The notes below the pieces were generated by a model. That model was not told the origin of the DNA, did no database searches, and saw nothing but the letters and a program-made list of their open reading frames with translations. A DNA stretch of 40,153 nucleotides from positions 1-40,153 of the forward strand of contig CACMQL010000015.1 in NCBI GenBank assembly GCA_902615835.1. Reading direction: 5' to 3'. The stretch's first letter is position 1. Each line of letters begins with the position of its first letter. A program made the translations under genes and the position numbers. This DNA is from an uncultured Verrucomicrobiota bacterium (GTDB lineage Bacteria > Verrucomicrobiota > Verrucomicrobiia > Opitutales > Seribacteraceae). Positions 27,387 through 35,758 of this stretch are shown piece after piece.

Positions 27387-28781
27387 TTAAATATGTATCG
27401 CTTCGCCATGTGCAGCAGCGGCTGCTTCAGCGAGTGCTTCACTCATAGTAGGATGGGCATGAATGGTGCCATGGATTTCATCCACCGTGGCTTCCAAATT
27501 CATCGCAAGGCCATATTCGGTAATTAGCTCAGTAGCATCGGATCCAATGATGTGGGCCCCCAATATCTCACCGTATTTTTCATCAACAATCACTTTAACA
27601 AAACCCTCCGAATGATTAACGGCAACGGCTTTACCAGAGGCAGCAAACGGAAATTTTCCTATTTTATAGTCAAAGCCCTCATCCTTGGCCTTTTCTTCGG
27701 TTATCCCAATACTGGCAACCTGTGGCTGGCAGTAAGTGCAACCGGGAAACGCATCAAAGGGAATTGGTTTCGAATGTTCGAACATGCCATTTACCGCCTG
27801 TATCGCACGGTAAGTAGCCACATGTGCCAACCAGGGTGGGCCCACGATATCACCGGTTGCATAAATTCCGGGGGTGGATGTTTGATAATTTTCGTCAACC
27901 TTTAGATAGCCACGATCTAGTTCTAGTTTTAAATCTTCAGAAACCGCACCTTCAAGATTGGGTACTACTCCGATGGCCAGAAGCAAGGATTCCACTTCTA
28001 ATTGTTCGGTATCATCGCCCTTCGCCATTGATAAAACAACCGATTTATCTTTTACTTCAATCTTATCGACTCTTGTGCTAGTCCGGCAATCTATCCCTTG
28101 TTTCTTAAAAGATTTTAGTAAAGCGTCTGAAACTTCCGTATCCTCAACGGGGAGTACTTTGGGGAGCATTTCCACAAGAGTTACTTTCGTCCCGAAGGCA
28201 TTAAGAAAGTAAGCAAATTCCGCCCCAATCGCCCCGGCTCCCATGATCGCAATGGATTTTGGTTGTTTTTTCATCGCCAAGGCTTCCCTTGATGTCATTA
28301 CCCTTTCTCCATCCACCGCCACTTTATCCAAAGATCTAGGTTTGCAACCGGTTGCAATCATGACCTTGCCTCCGGTGACAATCTTACCGGCATCTTTTCC
28401 TTCAGTAATTTCGACTTCTTCAGCTGTTCGAACCATACCTCTACCGACAATGTAATCCACTTTGTTTTTCTTAAACAGGAATTCAATGCCGCCACCCATT
28501 TGATCAGCAACCCCACGAGAGCGCTGGATGATCTTTTCGAAATCATAAGAAATATCACCGCAGGATATTCCAAGATCCTCCGCATGCTTGAAGTTTTGAA
28601 AAGTCTCAGCACTCTTGAGTAATGCCTTTGAAGGGATACAACCCCAATTTAAGCACGTGCCACCTGCCCTTTCCATTTCAATAACAACCGCCTTTTTTCC
28701 CAACTGCCCTGCCCGAATTCCTGCCGCATAACCGGCGGGGCCGCCCCCTAGTATAATCAAATCGTAAGTACCTTCGCTCAT
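27387..28781 (-). CDS. lpdA: Dihydrolipoyl dehydrogenase (E3)
   Basis: FAD enzyme that reoxidises the lipoyl groups of 2-oxoacid dehydrogenase complexes and the glycine cleavage system with NAD+. The start ATG at 28781 gives 464 residues (MSEGTYDLIILGGGPAG); earlier in-frame codons add an N-terminus unlike the family. The redox-active disulfide is in GGTCLNWGCIPSK (C43, C48). The NAD site is GAGAIGAEFA, and the C-terminal catalytic His-Glu pair is in HAHPTMSEAL. No E1 or E2 genes are in the window. The GH18 pseudogene begins right after its stop. Confidence 0.96.
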   Translation of the reverse strand: MSEGTYDLIILGGGPAGYAAGIRAGQLGKKAVVIEMERAGGTCLNWGCIPSKALLKSAETFQNFKHAEDLGISCGDISYDFEKIIQRSRGVADQMGGGIEFLFKKNKVDYIVGRGMVRTAEEVEITEGKDAGKIVTGGKVMIATGCKPRSLDKVAVDGERVMTSREALAMKKQPKSIAIMGAGAIGAEFAYFLNAFGTKVTLVEMLPKVLPVEDTEVSDALLKSFKKQGIDCRTSTRVDKIEVKDKSVVLSMAKGDDTEQLEVESLLLAIGVVPNLEGAVSEDLKLELDRGYLKVDENYQTSTPGIYATGDIVGPPWLAHVATYRAIQAVNGMFEHSKPIPFDAFPGCTYCQPQVASIGITEEKAKDEGFDYKIGKFPFAASGKAVAVNHSEGFVKVIVDEKYGEILGAHIIGSDATELITEYGLAMNLEATVDEIHGTIHAHPTMSEALAEAAAAAHGEAIHI

Positions 28782-28901
28782 AAGAAATTTTTGATAAAGT
28801 TGACAATTTTTAACAGGAGAAAGAGGTAGCGTCAATGCAACGAAATTCATTTATGTCCTTTGGCTTGAATTTTATCTTTGATTGAGTCTAGATCATTCGA
28901 G

Positions 28902-29894
28902 ATGAAAATTGAAGCCATCGATGTAAAGGATGATTACAGAGACATTGTTCAAACAAATATAGATAACTGTCTTACTAAAACAAATGTCGGTTTTCCAGTG
29001 GAATATCAAGGGAAAGTCCGTGACCGTATCGATCTGGGAAAATATTATGCTTTGATCACAACTGATAGGCAATCTGCCTTTGATCGTATCTTGGCATCTA
29101 TCCCATTCAAAGGACAGGTTCTTAACCAAACTTCAGCATGGTGGTTCCAAAAGACTGATCATATCATCAAAAATCACATAATAGATGTTCCACATCCGAA
29201 TGTCACCATTGCTGAGAAAGCGAAACCTTTCCCTATCGAGTTTGTGGTCAGGGGATATATCACCGGTTCATCCAATACATCTCTTTGGCATCACTACAAA
29301 AACGGCGAAAGAAACTATTGCGGAATTAAATTACCAGAAGGTCTAACGAAAAACAGACAACTTGAGTCGCCCATTTTAACCCCAACAACCAAGGAAGAAA
29401 ATAAGGACCGCCCAATTTCACCTGCAGAAATCATCGATGAGAGATGGATGTCGAAAGAACACTGGGAGGAAGCAACCCAAAAAGCATTAGATTTATTTAT
29501 TTTTGGAGAGAAGGAATCCAGCAAGAAGGGGCTTATCCTCGTAGACACAAAATATGAAATGGGACTCAATCAAAATGAAGAGATTATTGTTCTAGACGAG
29601 ATACATACTCCCGACTCAAGTAGGTACTGGCTTCAAGAAACTTATCAGGAAAGACTCGCGAGCGGACAAGAACCCCAGAATATTGATAAAGAATTCCTCA
29701 GGCTTTGGTTTAAGGAAAATTGTGACCCATACCTGGATGAGCAGTTACCCCAAGCACCCAATGAACTAGTGGTTGAACTAGCAATTAGATACATCTTCCT
29801 TTATGAAATGATTACGGGGAGGAAATTTAAATTCACCAAAACCTCAAACATCAATGGTGACATATTAAAAGCCCTAAATATTTATTTAAATTAG
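28902..29894 (+). CDS. purC: Phosphoribosylaminoimidazole-succinocarboxamide synthase
   Basis: Joins CAIR and aspartate with ATP to make SAICAR in purine synthesis. The ATG at 28902 gives 330 residues, longer than the about 240-residue E. coli type and closer to the yeast ADE1 form. Signatures are YQGKVRDRIDLG, ITTDRQSAFDR, VVRGYITGSS and LVDTKYEMG (metal and ATP contacts). A further in-frame TTG lies at 28878. The gene is transcribed away from lpdA and ends one base from the convergent plsC stop. Confidence 0.95.
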   Translation: MKIEAIDVKDDYRDIVQTNIDNCLTKTNVGFPVEYQGKVRDRIDLGKYYALITTDRQSAFDRILASIPFKGQVLNQTSAWWFQKTDHIIKNHIIDVPHPNVTIAEKAKPFPIEFVVRGYITGSSNTSLWHHYKNGERNYCGIKLPEGLTKNRQLESPILTPTTKEENKDRPISPAEIIDERWMSKEHWEEATQKALDLFIFGEKESSKKGLILVDTKYEMGLNQNEEIIVLDEIHTPDSSRYWLQETYQERLASGQEPQNIDKEFLRLWFKENCDPYLDEQLPQAPNELVVELAIRYIFLYEMITGRKFKFTKTSNINGDILKALNIYLN

Positions 29895-29895
29895 T

Positions 29896-30501
29896 CTATA
29901 ATTTTTGAATTTCACGCATCACCATATCGGAAATTTTTTGGTAACGGCTCCCATCGTCTAAAACAAACGAAAACTTGCTCGATGGAAGCAATTCTCCAAT
30001 ATTTAAATATAGTTTTTTTCCGATTCTTGGAACCATTTTTCCTTTTCCGAGAATTTCAAAAGATCCATGCAACCTTGCCGGTAATACTGGAACGCCGCTT
30101 TTGTGAACTAACAAGCCAAGCCCTTTTTGGGATTTTTGTAAGGTTCCGTCAGGGGAACGCGTGCCCTCGGGAAACAATAACACAGGTTTGCCATTTTTAA
30201 GAACTAGAAGGACTCTCCTCAAGGTTCCTAAATCAAGTTGTTTCCGATTTACCGGAATCGAATTGAGATTTGAAATCAAAAGGCCAAGAGGCCAAAAAAA
30301 CAACGAATCCCTTGCAAAATAATGCAGGTTTCTTGGTATCTTGCATCCAACGGCAGGTGGATCAATGTAGCTAAGATGGTTGCAGGCTAAAATAAAAGCA
30401 CCTTTTTGCGGAACATTTTCAGTTCCATTAACTTCGAAGCGATGAAAGCATCTAAGATAAGTATATGATAAAAATTGAGCAAGGCGATATGTTTTATTCA
30501 T
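29896..30501 (-). CDS. plsC: 1-acyl-sn-glycerol-3-phosphate acyltransferase
   Basis: A 201-residue membrane-associated acyltransferase making phosphatidic acid from lysophosphatidic acid. Catalytic block I is NHLSYID (41-47), block III is FPEGTRSPDG and block IV is VPVLPARLHG. The start overlaps the cmk stop as ATGA, so it is the last gene of the coupled tyrA-aroA-cmk-plsC set. Membrane association is probably through the hydrophobic segments around FFWPLGLLIS. Confidence 0.92.
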   Translation of the reverse strand: MNKTYRLAQFLSYTYLRCFHRFEVNGTENVPQKGAFILACNHLSYIDPPAVGCKIPRNLHYFARDSLFFWPLGLLISNLNSIPVNRKQLDLGTLRRVLLVLKNGKPVLLFPEGTRSPDGTLQKSQKGLGLLVHKSGVPVLPARLHGSFEILGKGKMVPRIGKKLYLNIGELLPSSKFSFVLDDGSRYQKISDMVMREIQKL

Positions 30502-31154
30502 CGAAGCAATTCCAAAGCTCGCATTACTTGCTCGTACACCTCATCTGGAGAAAACTGGCCTGTGTCTATTTTAATTGCTCCTTCCGCACATACCAATGGA
30601 GCTTCTATTCTATTCATATCCATTTGATCTCTGCTAATAATTGAATCGGTTTCACCGTCTGAACTTCTCCTCCTCACACGAATCTGAGCATCGGCCCACA
30701 AAAAGATTTTTAAATCCGCTTCAGGTAGGATTTTTGTTCCAATATCTCGTCCCTCTAAGATCACCCCATTAAATCCAGATTCTTTAGCCAACTCTACTTG
30801 AGAATACTGGTAATCAAATAGAAGTTTTCTCAGAGCGGGAATAGCTGCATATCGGGAAACATTCTGATTAACTTTGGGGCTCCGTAGCTTTTCCTTTGAA
30901 AAACTTTTTTGGTCAATTGTGATTAGTGACTTGTTTTTAATTATTTTTGATAGGATGGAAACCGAATTTGATTCTATGAACTCGTTGACCTTTTCTGGTT
31001 CTATTTCGCTCTCCATCAGCATCCAGGAAAAGGCTCGATAATGTGAACCGGTTTCCACATATAAATAATTATTTCTTTCAGATAGAAGGTTTGAGAGGGT
31101 GGACTTACCAGTACCGGCACCGCCATCGATAGCTAAAGATCTAAAGTTTTTCAT
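30498..31154 (-). CDS. cmk: Cytidylate kinase
   Basis: Phosphorylates CMP and dCMP with ATP. It has 218 residues. The P-loop is GGAGTGKST (11-19), and TGSHYRA and EGRDIGT are the NMP-binding signatures (the usual family form is DTGAMYRA). The lid carries RVRRRS. It overlaps aroA upstream and plsC downstream by 4 nt each (ATGA), so translation of the set is coupled. Confidence 0.94.
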   Translation of the reverse strand: MKNFRSLAIDGGAGTGKSTLSNLLSERNNYLYVETGSHYRAFSWMLMESEIEPEKVNEFIESNSVSILSKIIKNKSLITIDQKSFSKEKLRSPKVNQNVSRYAAIPALRKLLFDYQYSQVELAKESGFNGVILEGRDIGTKILPEADLKIFLWADAQIRVRRRSSDGETDSIISRDQMDMNRIEAPLVCAEGAIKIDTGQFSPDEVYEQVMRALELLR

Positions 31155-32497
31155 TGGAGTGATTGTAAACGCACCCCTTCTAAAACCTCAAAAAAATCAG
31201 GAAAGGTTTTACTACAGCATTGTGAATTCCTAATTCCAAGCCAACTTTTTCCCGTTCCAAATAAATCAAACGAACCAAGTATGCCGAATGACATGGCAAC
31301 ACGATGATCTTGGTATGTTTCAATCTCGATCAGACTTTTAGCTGCTCTTTTTAATTTATTTAAATCTGGAACAATTTTCAGACTGTCATTTGTCTCTTGA
31401 ACTTCCTGTCCTAGTTTTTTCAACTCCTGAGCCATTGCCCTAACACGATCTGTTTCCTGCAATCGCGTATGAGCAATTCCAGAAAGAAGTAGGGGGCTTT
31501 TCAGCAGGGGACTTACCGCAGCAAGAGTTAAAAAAGTATCAGATATATCATTAAAATTATAGTATCCGCCTGCCAAGTTTGATACGAAGGAAGACAGCAA
31601 TCCTTTGCTTCCTAGGGTAACCTCAGCACCCATGGTTCGTAGGATCTTGGAATATCCACTATCTCCTTGCAGCATTTCGTCCCAAATCCCATGCACTTCA
31701 CAAGATCCGCCTACAATTTGTGGTAATGTTAAAAAGTAACTGGCTGCCGTGGCATCTGGTTCGACATTATACACAAAGGAAGAAGTCCTTTTGTATTGAG
31801 CCCTAATGTTTATTTTTTCCTCCTCAAATTCACAAGCGAAATCATCATCACCACTAAATTCCTTAATCATTTGACTGGAAATATTGAGAAACGGCTTCGA
31901 TACGGTTCCATCAGGAAATAAGATTGTTTTCGATTTCCCATGTAGGGGAGCTATCATCATCAATGCGGTGAGCATTTGACTGCTTTTAGTGGCGTCTATT
32001 GTCCAATTTGCAGGCTTGAATTCTTGCGTCTCTGTTTGGAATGGAAAAAAACCCTGCTTCTTCTTGTAATTTACTGTAACTCCTCCAGATTGAAAAAACT
32101 TGAGTAACTCGCCAATTGGTCGCTTCCTCATTTCATCGGAGCCATCAAAGAGATAGTTTGAATTTTTCTGGGTTGCCAGCCATGCGGTTAAAAATCTCGC
32201 GACTGTTCCTGCATTTCCTACTTCAATTTCCTGATTTTTGATTGGTGCTAAACCCTTGCATCCCTTGATTTTCAATACATTGGAATTCCAATTCACATCC
32301 AATGAAACGCCTACTTTTCTTAATGCTTTAATCATCAGCTCCACATCCTGACTTTTGAGCACGCCCCGAAGCATAACTTGATTTTGAGAAAAACAGGATA
32401 GAAGAAGAGCCCGGTTGGAAATACTTTTTGATCCGGGTATCACCACTGAACCCATGCAAGGCTTCGTAAAAGGTAAAATCTTCCTTACATTTTCCAT
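31151..32497 (-). CDS. aroA: 3-phosphoshikimate 1-carboxyvinyltransferase (EPSP synthase)
   Basis: Sixth step of the shikimate pathway, from shikimate-3-phosphate and PEP to EPSP. It has 448 residues. Signatures are PGSKSISNRAL (PEP site), GNAGTVARFL, DGSDEMRKRPIGELL, the DATAASYF segment, and ETDRVRAMA followed by DHRVAMSF. GNAG takes the position where glyphosate-sensitive class I enzymes have GNAGTAMR, with Val after Thr here. It lies 4 nt downstream of tyrA and overlaps cmk. Confidence 0.96.
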   Translation of the reverse strand: MENVRKILPFTKPCMGSVVIPGSKSISNRALLLSCFSQNQVMLRGVLKSQDVELMIKALRKVGVSLDVNWNSNVLKIKGCKGLAPIKNQEIEVGNAGTVARFLTAWLATQKNSNYLFDGSDEMRKRPIGELLKFFQSGGVTVNYKKKQGFFPFQTETQEFKPANWTIDATKSSQMLTALMMIAPLHGKSKTILFPDGTVSKPFLNISSQMIKEFSGDDDFACEFEEEKINIRAQYKRTSSFVYNVEPDATAASYFLTLPQIVGGSCEVHGIWDEMLQGDSGYSKILRTMGAEVTLGSKGLLSSFVSNLAGGYYNFNDISDTFLTLAAVSPLLKSPLLLSGIAHTRLQETDRVRAMAQELKKLGQEVQETNDSLKIVPDLNKLKRAAKSLIEIETYQDHRVAMSFGILGSFDLFGTGKSWLGIRNSQCCSKTFPDFFEVLEGVRLQSLQ

Positions 32498-32501
32498 AAA
32501 A

Positions 32502-33350
32502 TCAATTTAGGAATTTTTGCAGTGCAGATCCCTTTTTTAAAAATTCTTCTAAGCCCTGCCCATCATCTTCTGCAATGAGATGTTTAATCTTTTCAATGGA
32601 CTGCTCAAATTTTTTCAGGCAAGTCAGAACCTGAGCTTTATTTTCGGAAAAAATGCCAGTCCACAACGAGGGGTCTCCACCGGAAATACGAATGGTATCC
32701 TTCAGTCCCTGCCCTGATAACTGAGATGCCAGTTTAGCCTTACTCGATATCGTAAATGAAAGAACGGAAGATACCAAATGAGGAAGATGACTCAATTCGG
32801 CTATAACCTTATCATGTTCAGCAGAGCTGAGTTGATAAACCTTCATTCCTAAAACTCCCCAAAATTCTTTTAATCTCCTTAAATGATTTTGATCACAATT
32901 TGACTCAGGCGTTACGATTACTGGACGGTTGGTAAACAAACTTGCAGAGGCATTGTTCATTCCTGATTTCTCAGAACCTGCCATCGGGTGAGAACCAATA
33001 AAAGAAATCCCGGGTAATTTAAATAAATCTTGAGCCTTTTCACAGATTACACTTTTCACACTCCCCACATCGGTAACCAAACACTCGTCTGTGAGATGTT
33101 TAATGGTTGAAGATAAAATCGATGCCATGGTTTCAACGGGTGTACAAATGATTACCAGATCGCTACCGTAAACCGATTCAGCAAGATTGGTTTCAACTTG
33201 GTCCGCTGCCAATTTCCTTCCTGCTTTTTCAGCAGTTTCCTTACTTCTTGCCCAAATCACGATATTTTCAGCCAAACCTTTTTCCCTAATAGCCATTACT
33301 AAAGACGCTCCTAATAACCCTGGCCCCATAATTGTCACTTGTTTGAACAT
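32502..33350 (-). CDS. tyrA: Prephenate dehydrogenase
   Basis: Makes 4-hydroxyphenylpyruvate from prephenate with NAD(P)+ on the way to tyrosine. It has 282 residues with no chorismate mutase or ACT domain. The nucleotide-binding motif is IMGPGLLGASL near residues 7-17, with Pro in place of the second residue of GxGxxG. SHPMAGSEKSG carries the catalytic His region, and LSHLPHLVSSVL is the helical-domain signature. It is the first gene of the coupled minus-strand set and divergent from the small membrane-protein gene. Confidence 0.9.
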   Translation of the reverse strand: MFKQVTIMGPGLLGASLVMAIREKGLAENIVIWARSKETAEKAGRKLAADQVETNLAESVYGSDLVIICTPVETMASILSSTIKHLTDECLVTDVGSVKSVICEKAQDLFKLPGISFIGSHPMAGSEKSGMNNASASLFTNRPVIVTPESNCDQNHLRRLKEFWGVLGMKVYQLSSAEHDKVIAELSHLPHLVSSVLSFTISSKAKLASQLSGQGLKDTIRISGGDPSLWTGIFSENKAQVLTCLKKFEQSIEKIKHLIAEDDGQGLEEFLKKGSALQKFLN

Positions 33351-33411
33351 GAAAAAAGTTTTAAATTAGATATTTCGAAAGTTCTGCTGATGAAGTAGAA
33401 TCAATCCATTG

Positions 33412-33588
33412 ATGCAAAAGCAATTGAAAGAGCAAGAACCAAAAGAGGAAGATGACTGGGGCAACCCACCTGCTCCCGATACTCCTGAAAATCGTAAAAA
33501 AGCTTTAAAAGCTCAAATTATACTAGGTATTTTTGGCTTCATTGGTATTTTACTGCCCGGTATTCTCTACTGGATTAAATTTAAATGA
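33412..33588 (+). CDS. 58-aa single-span membrane protein
   Basis: A short ORF of 58 residues with ATG at 33412 and TGA at 33586-33588. The first 35 residues are charged and Pro-rich (QEPKEEDDWGNPPAPDTPENRKK). They are followed by one hydrophobic segment (IILGIFGFIGILLPGILYWI) and a KFK end, predicting a cytoplasmic N-terminus. I do not recognise the family. It lies 61 nt from the divergent tyrA start and 41 nt upstream of the prepilin-like gene on the same strand. Composition and the clean topology argue that it is real. Confidence 0.6.
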   Translation: MQKQLKEQEPKEEDDWGNPPAPDTPENRKKALKAQIILGIFGFIGILLPGILYWIKFK

Positions 33589-33629
33589 TGCTATTGTAAC
33601 CTTTAAGTGAAAAGTTTTATAAGAAAATT

Positions 33630-33845
33630 ATGTCATTTCTAGAATCAAAATCCGCCGGATTCAGTAAATTAGAACTAATCCTATGGCTATCTATTTTAGT
33701 AGTCATTACTTTCATACTCATCCCTTTTTATAATTCCTGGAAGTTTGCTACATCAGAAAATTTATCCTCAGAAAACAACAATACCATTTTCCATTTTGAG
33801 TCTTGGAATCATGGGCTTGGAGATTCTAATTCTTCACAAGATTAG
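33630..33845 (+). CDS. Very small prepilin-like protein (71 aa)
   Basis: Residues 1-10 end in G, followed by FSKLE and a hydrophobic helix (LILWLSILVVITFILIP). This is the class III/type IV prepilin layout: cleavage after Gly10, Phe at +1 and Glu at +5 of the mature protein, then a helix ending in Pro-Phe-Tyr. The soluble part is only about 35 residues, rich in Ser and Asn, with no cysteine pair, far shorter than usual pilins or pseudopilins. The GTG of the TVP38-type gene overlaps its stop codon. No other pilus gene is nearby. Function is unknown. Confidence 0.6.
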   Translation: MSFLESKSAGFSKLELILWLSILVVITFILIPFYNSWKFATSENLSSENNNTIFHFESWNHGLGDSNSSQD

Positions 33846-34543
33846 TGAGTCCTAGCCGGTCATGGAAAGTGGATGTTAAAAAAATAACCATATATTTTTC
33901 TCTTTTTTTTGTTATTTTAATAATCTGTTTTTTCCTCACAGACTTTTTTCTCAGTTCGAAAAATAAGGAATTCCTGTTTGCTTTTTGGACTTATTTTTCC
34001 GAAGTACTAGTTGAAAACGGATTACTGTTATTTCTTGCTATTGTGTTTTTGCCGGCATTGATTCTTCCGGTATCTCCATTATTGGCTTTAGCAGGGATTT
34101 GGGGCGAATCGAATGGGATACTAACAGCCTGTGTTCTGGGTGCACTTTGTCTGACCGCAAACTGTTGTTGGACATACTGGATAGCAAGACTTTTTGGTTT
34201 AAATCTTGTAAATCGTTTTATTCTCCTGCTGAGAAAAAAGCCCATCACAATCCCTGCAGGGTCAGGAAATACTAATTTTTTTCTTTGGAGCCTCATTCTC
34301 AGGCTTACTCCGGGTATTCCATTCATTTTCAGCAATCTTATTCTTGGTGCGTTAAAAATGCCTTTTCATTTATATCTTTTCATCTCTACTCCCATCTTAA
34401 CTTGTTCCTCGTTTGGTTATATCTATACAACTGCAGGCTTAATTAGCGGTGATTTTGTTAACCTAGGAGCAGGAATTGCGATCATTTTATGTTTCTTTAT
34501 TGCTGGAAAAGTGGTCCTTAAAAAAAATAAAAATGCAGTCTGA
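33845..34543 (+). CDS. TVP38/TMEM64 (DedA-like VTT domain) membrane protein
   Basis: 232 residues with about six hydrophobic segments. The VTT-domain hallmarks are LPALILPVSPLLALAG (re-entrant loop), GALCLTANCCWTYWIARLFG, and FFLWSLILRLTPGIPFIFSN (second re-entrant motif with conserved Arg-Pro-Gly). DedA/TVP38 proteins are implicated in lipid scrambling and envelope homeostasis; the substrate here is unknown. The GTG at 33845 overlaps the preceding stop by one base and there is no earlier start. The 3' end overlaps the xseA start by 11 nt. Confidence 0.82.
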   Translation: MSPSRSWKVDVKKITIYFSLFFVILIICFFLTDFFLSSKNKEFLFAFWTYFSEVLVENGLLLFLAIVFLPALILPVSPLLALAGIWGESNGILTACVLGALCLTANCCWTYWIARLFGLNLVNRFILLLRKKPITIPAGSGNTNFFLWSLILRLTPGIPFIFSNLILGALKMPFHLYLFISTPILTCSSFGYIYTTAGLISGDFVNLGAGIAIILCFFIAGKVVLKKNKNAV

Positions 34544-35750
34544 GTTATTTCAAAGTCATGAAGAGCATTCAAGGATCTGGCATGTCTCAGAAATAAATTC
34601 TGAGATTAGAAAGGTTCTGGAAAAAAACTTCAGTCAAACATGGGTAAAAGGAGAAATTTCAAACCTTAGGGGTCATTCTAGCGGTCACTATTATTTTCAG
34701 CTCAAAGACTCAAAAGCCCAAATAAAAGCGGTTCTTTTTCGAAGAGATGCGAAAAACCTAGCCTCTCCTCCTGTAGAGGGAACAGAGTATCTTGCTTTTG
34801 GAGATGTAACCTTTTACGAGGCTAGGGGAGATTGCCAAATCAGAGTAAGGCATTTGATGCAGGAAGGAGTAGGAAACCTAAGGTTAGAATTTGAACGACT
34901 CAAAAAGCAATTGATGATGGAAGGGCTTTTTGATCGTCAGAGAAAAAAAGCGATTCCTCTTTTTCCGACCCGTATAGCACTGATAACATCCCCGGAAGGT
35001 GCTGCAATTCATGATTTCTTAACCATCTTGGATCGAAGAAACTGGAAGGGTGAAGTTCTTCTATTACCATCATTAGTGCAAGGACCCAAGGCTCCCGGGA
35101 ACTTAGTAAATGCACTTGGAAAAATAAAAAGTATCATCCATGGAATTGATTTGGTTGTAATGACGCGAGGAGGTGGGTCTGTCGAAGATCTATGGGCATT
35201 CAATGATGAGATACTGGTAAGGAAAATGGCCGATTTTGAAATCCCGATCATCTCTGCGATTGGACATGAAACAGATTTTGTTTTGTGTGATTTTGTAGCT
35301 GATCTTCGTGCAGAAACCCCTTCAGGTGCAGCTGAACTAATCAGCTCTAACTATCTGTCTCAAATTGAAAAATTCTCATTTCTCCAAGATCGATTTTGGG
35401 ATACTAAAAATCTTTTCCTTCAATCCATTCGTGATCAATTCGAACTTCTTTCGACAAAGCTTAAAGCATGCTCTCCCATGAATAACATTGAAAGACATAG
35501 TCAACAAATCGATGACTTGGAAATTAGATTACGCCAATCAACCGAAAGAATTTTTGAAAAGAAATCCGAAAGAATTCATTATTTGGCAAAATCTCTTGAG
35601 GCATCCAATCTACAGCGAATGCTTGAAAAAGGGTTCTCTATCGTTCGTAATCAAGCAGGTGAAGTTGTAAAAGATGGTGGAACTCTTGTGAAAAATGACA
35701 AGGTGCATGTAACTTTCAGAGACGGGGATAGAGACATGTCCGTTGGTTAA
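34533..35750 (+). CDS. xseA: Exodeoxyribonuclease VII large subunit
   Basis: Catalytic subunit of exonuclease VII, which degrades single-stranded DNA to oligonucleotides. The ATG at 34533 gives 405 residues. The N-terminal OB fold has SQTWVKGEISNL and HYYFQLKD. The catalytic core contains the ALITSPEGAA segment, TRGGGSVEDLWAFND and SAIGHETDF. The C-terminal half is a long coiled coil for binding the small subunit. No xseB follows; the next gene is convergent. The 5' end overlaps the TVP38 gene. Confidence 0.95.
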   Translation: MQSELFQSHEEHSRIWHVSEINSEIRKVLEKNFSQTWVKGEISNLRGHSSGHYYFQLKDSKAQIKAVLFRRDAKNLASPPVEGTEYLAFGDVTFYEARGDCQIRVRHLMQEGVGNLRLEFERLKKQLMMEGLFDRQRKKAIPLFPTRIALITSPEGAAIHDFLTILDRRNWKGEVLLLPSLVQGPKAPGNLVNALGKIKSIIHGIDLVVMTRGGGSVEDLWAFNDEILVRKMADFEIPIISAIGHETDFVLCDFVADLRAETPSGAAELISSNYLSQIEKFSFLQDRFWDTKNLFLQSIRDQFELLSTKLKACSPMNNIERHSQQIDDLEIRLRQSTERIFEKKSERIHYLAKSLEASNLQRMLEKGFSIVRNQAGEVVKDGGTLVKNDKVHVTFRDGDRDMSVG

Positions 35751-35758
35751 TGGGGAGG

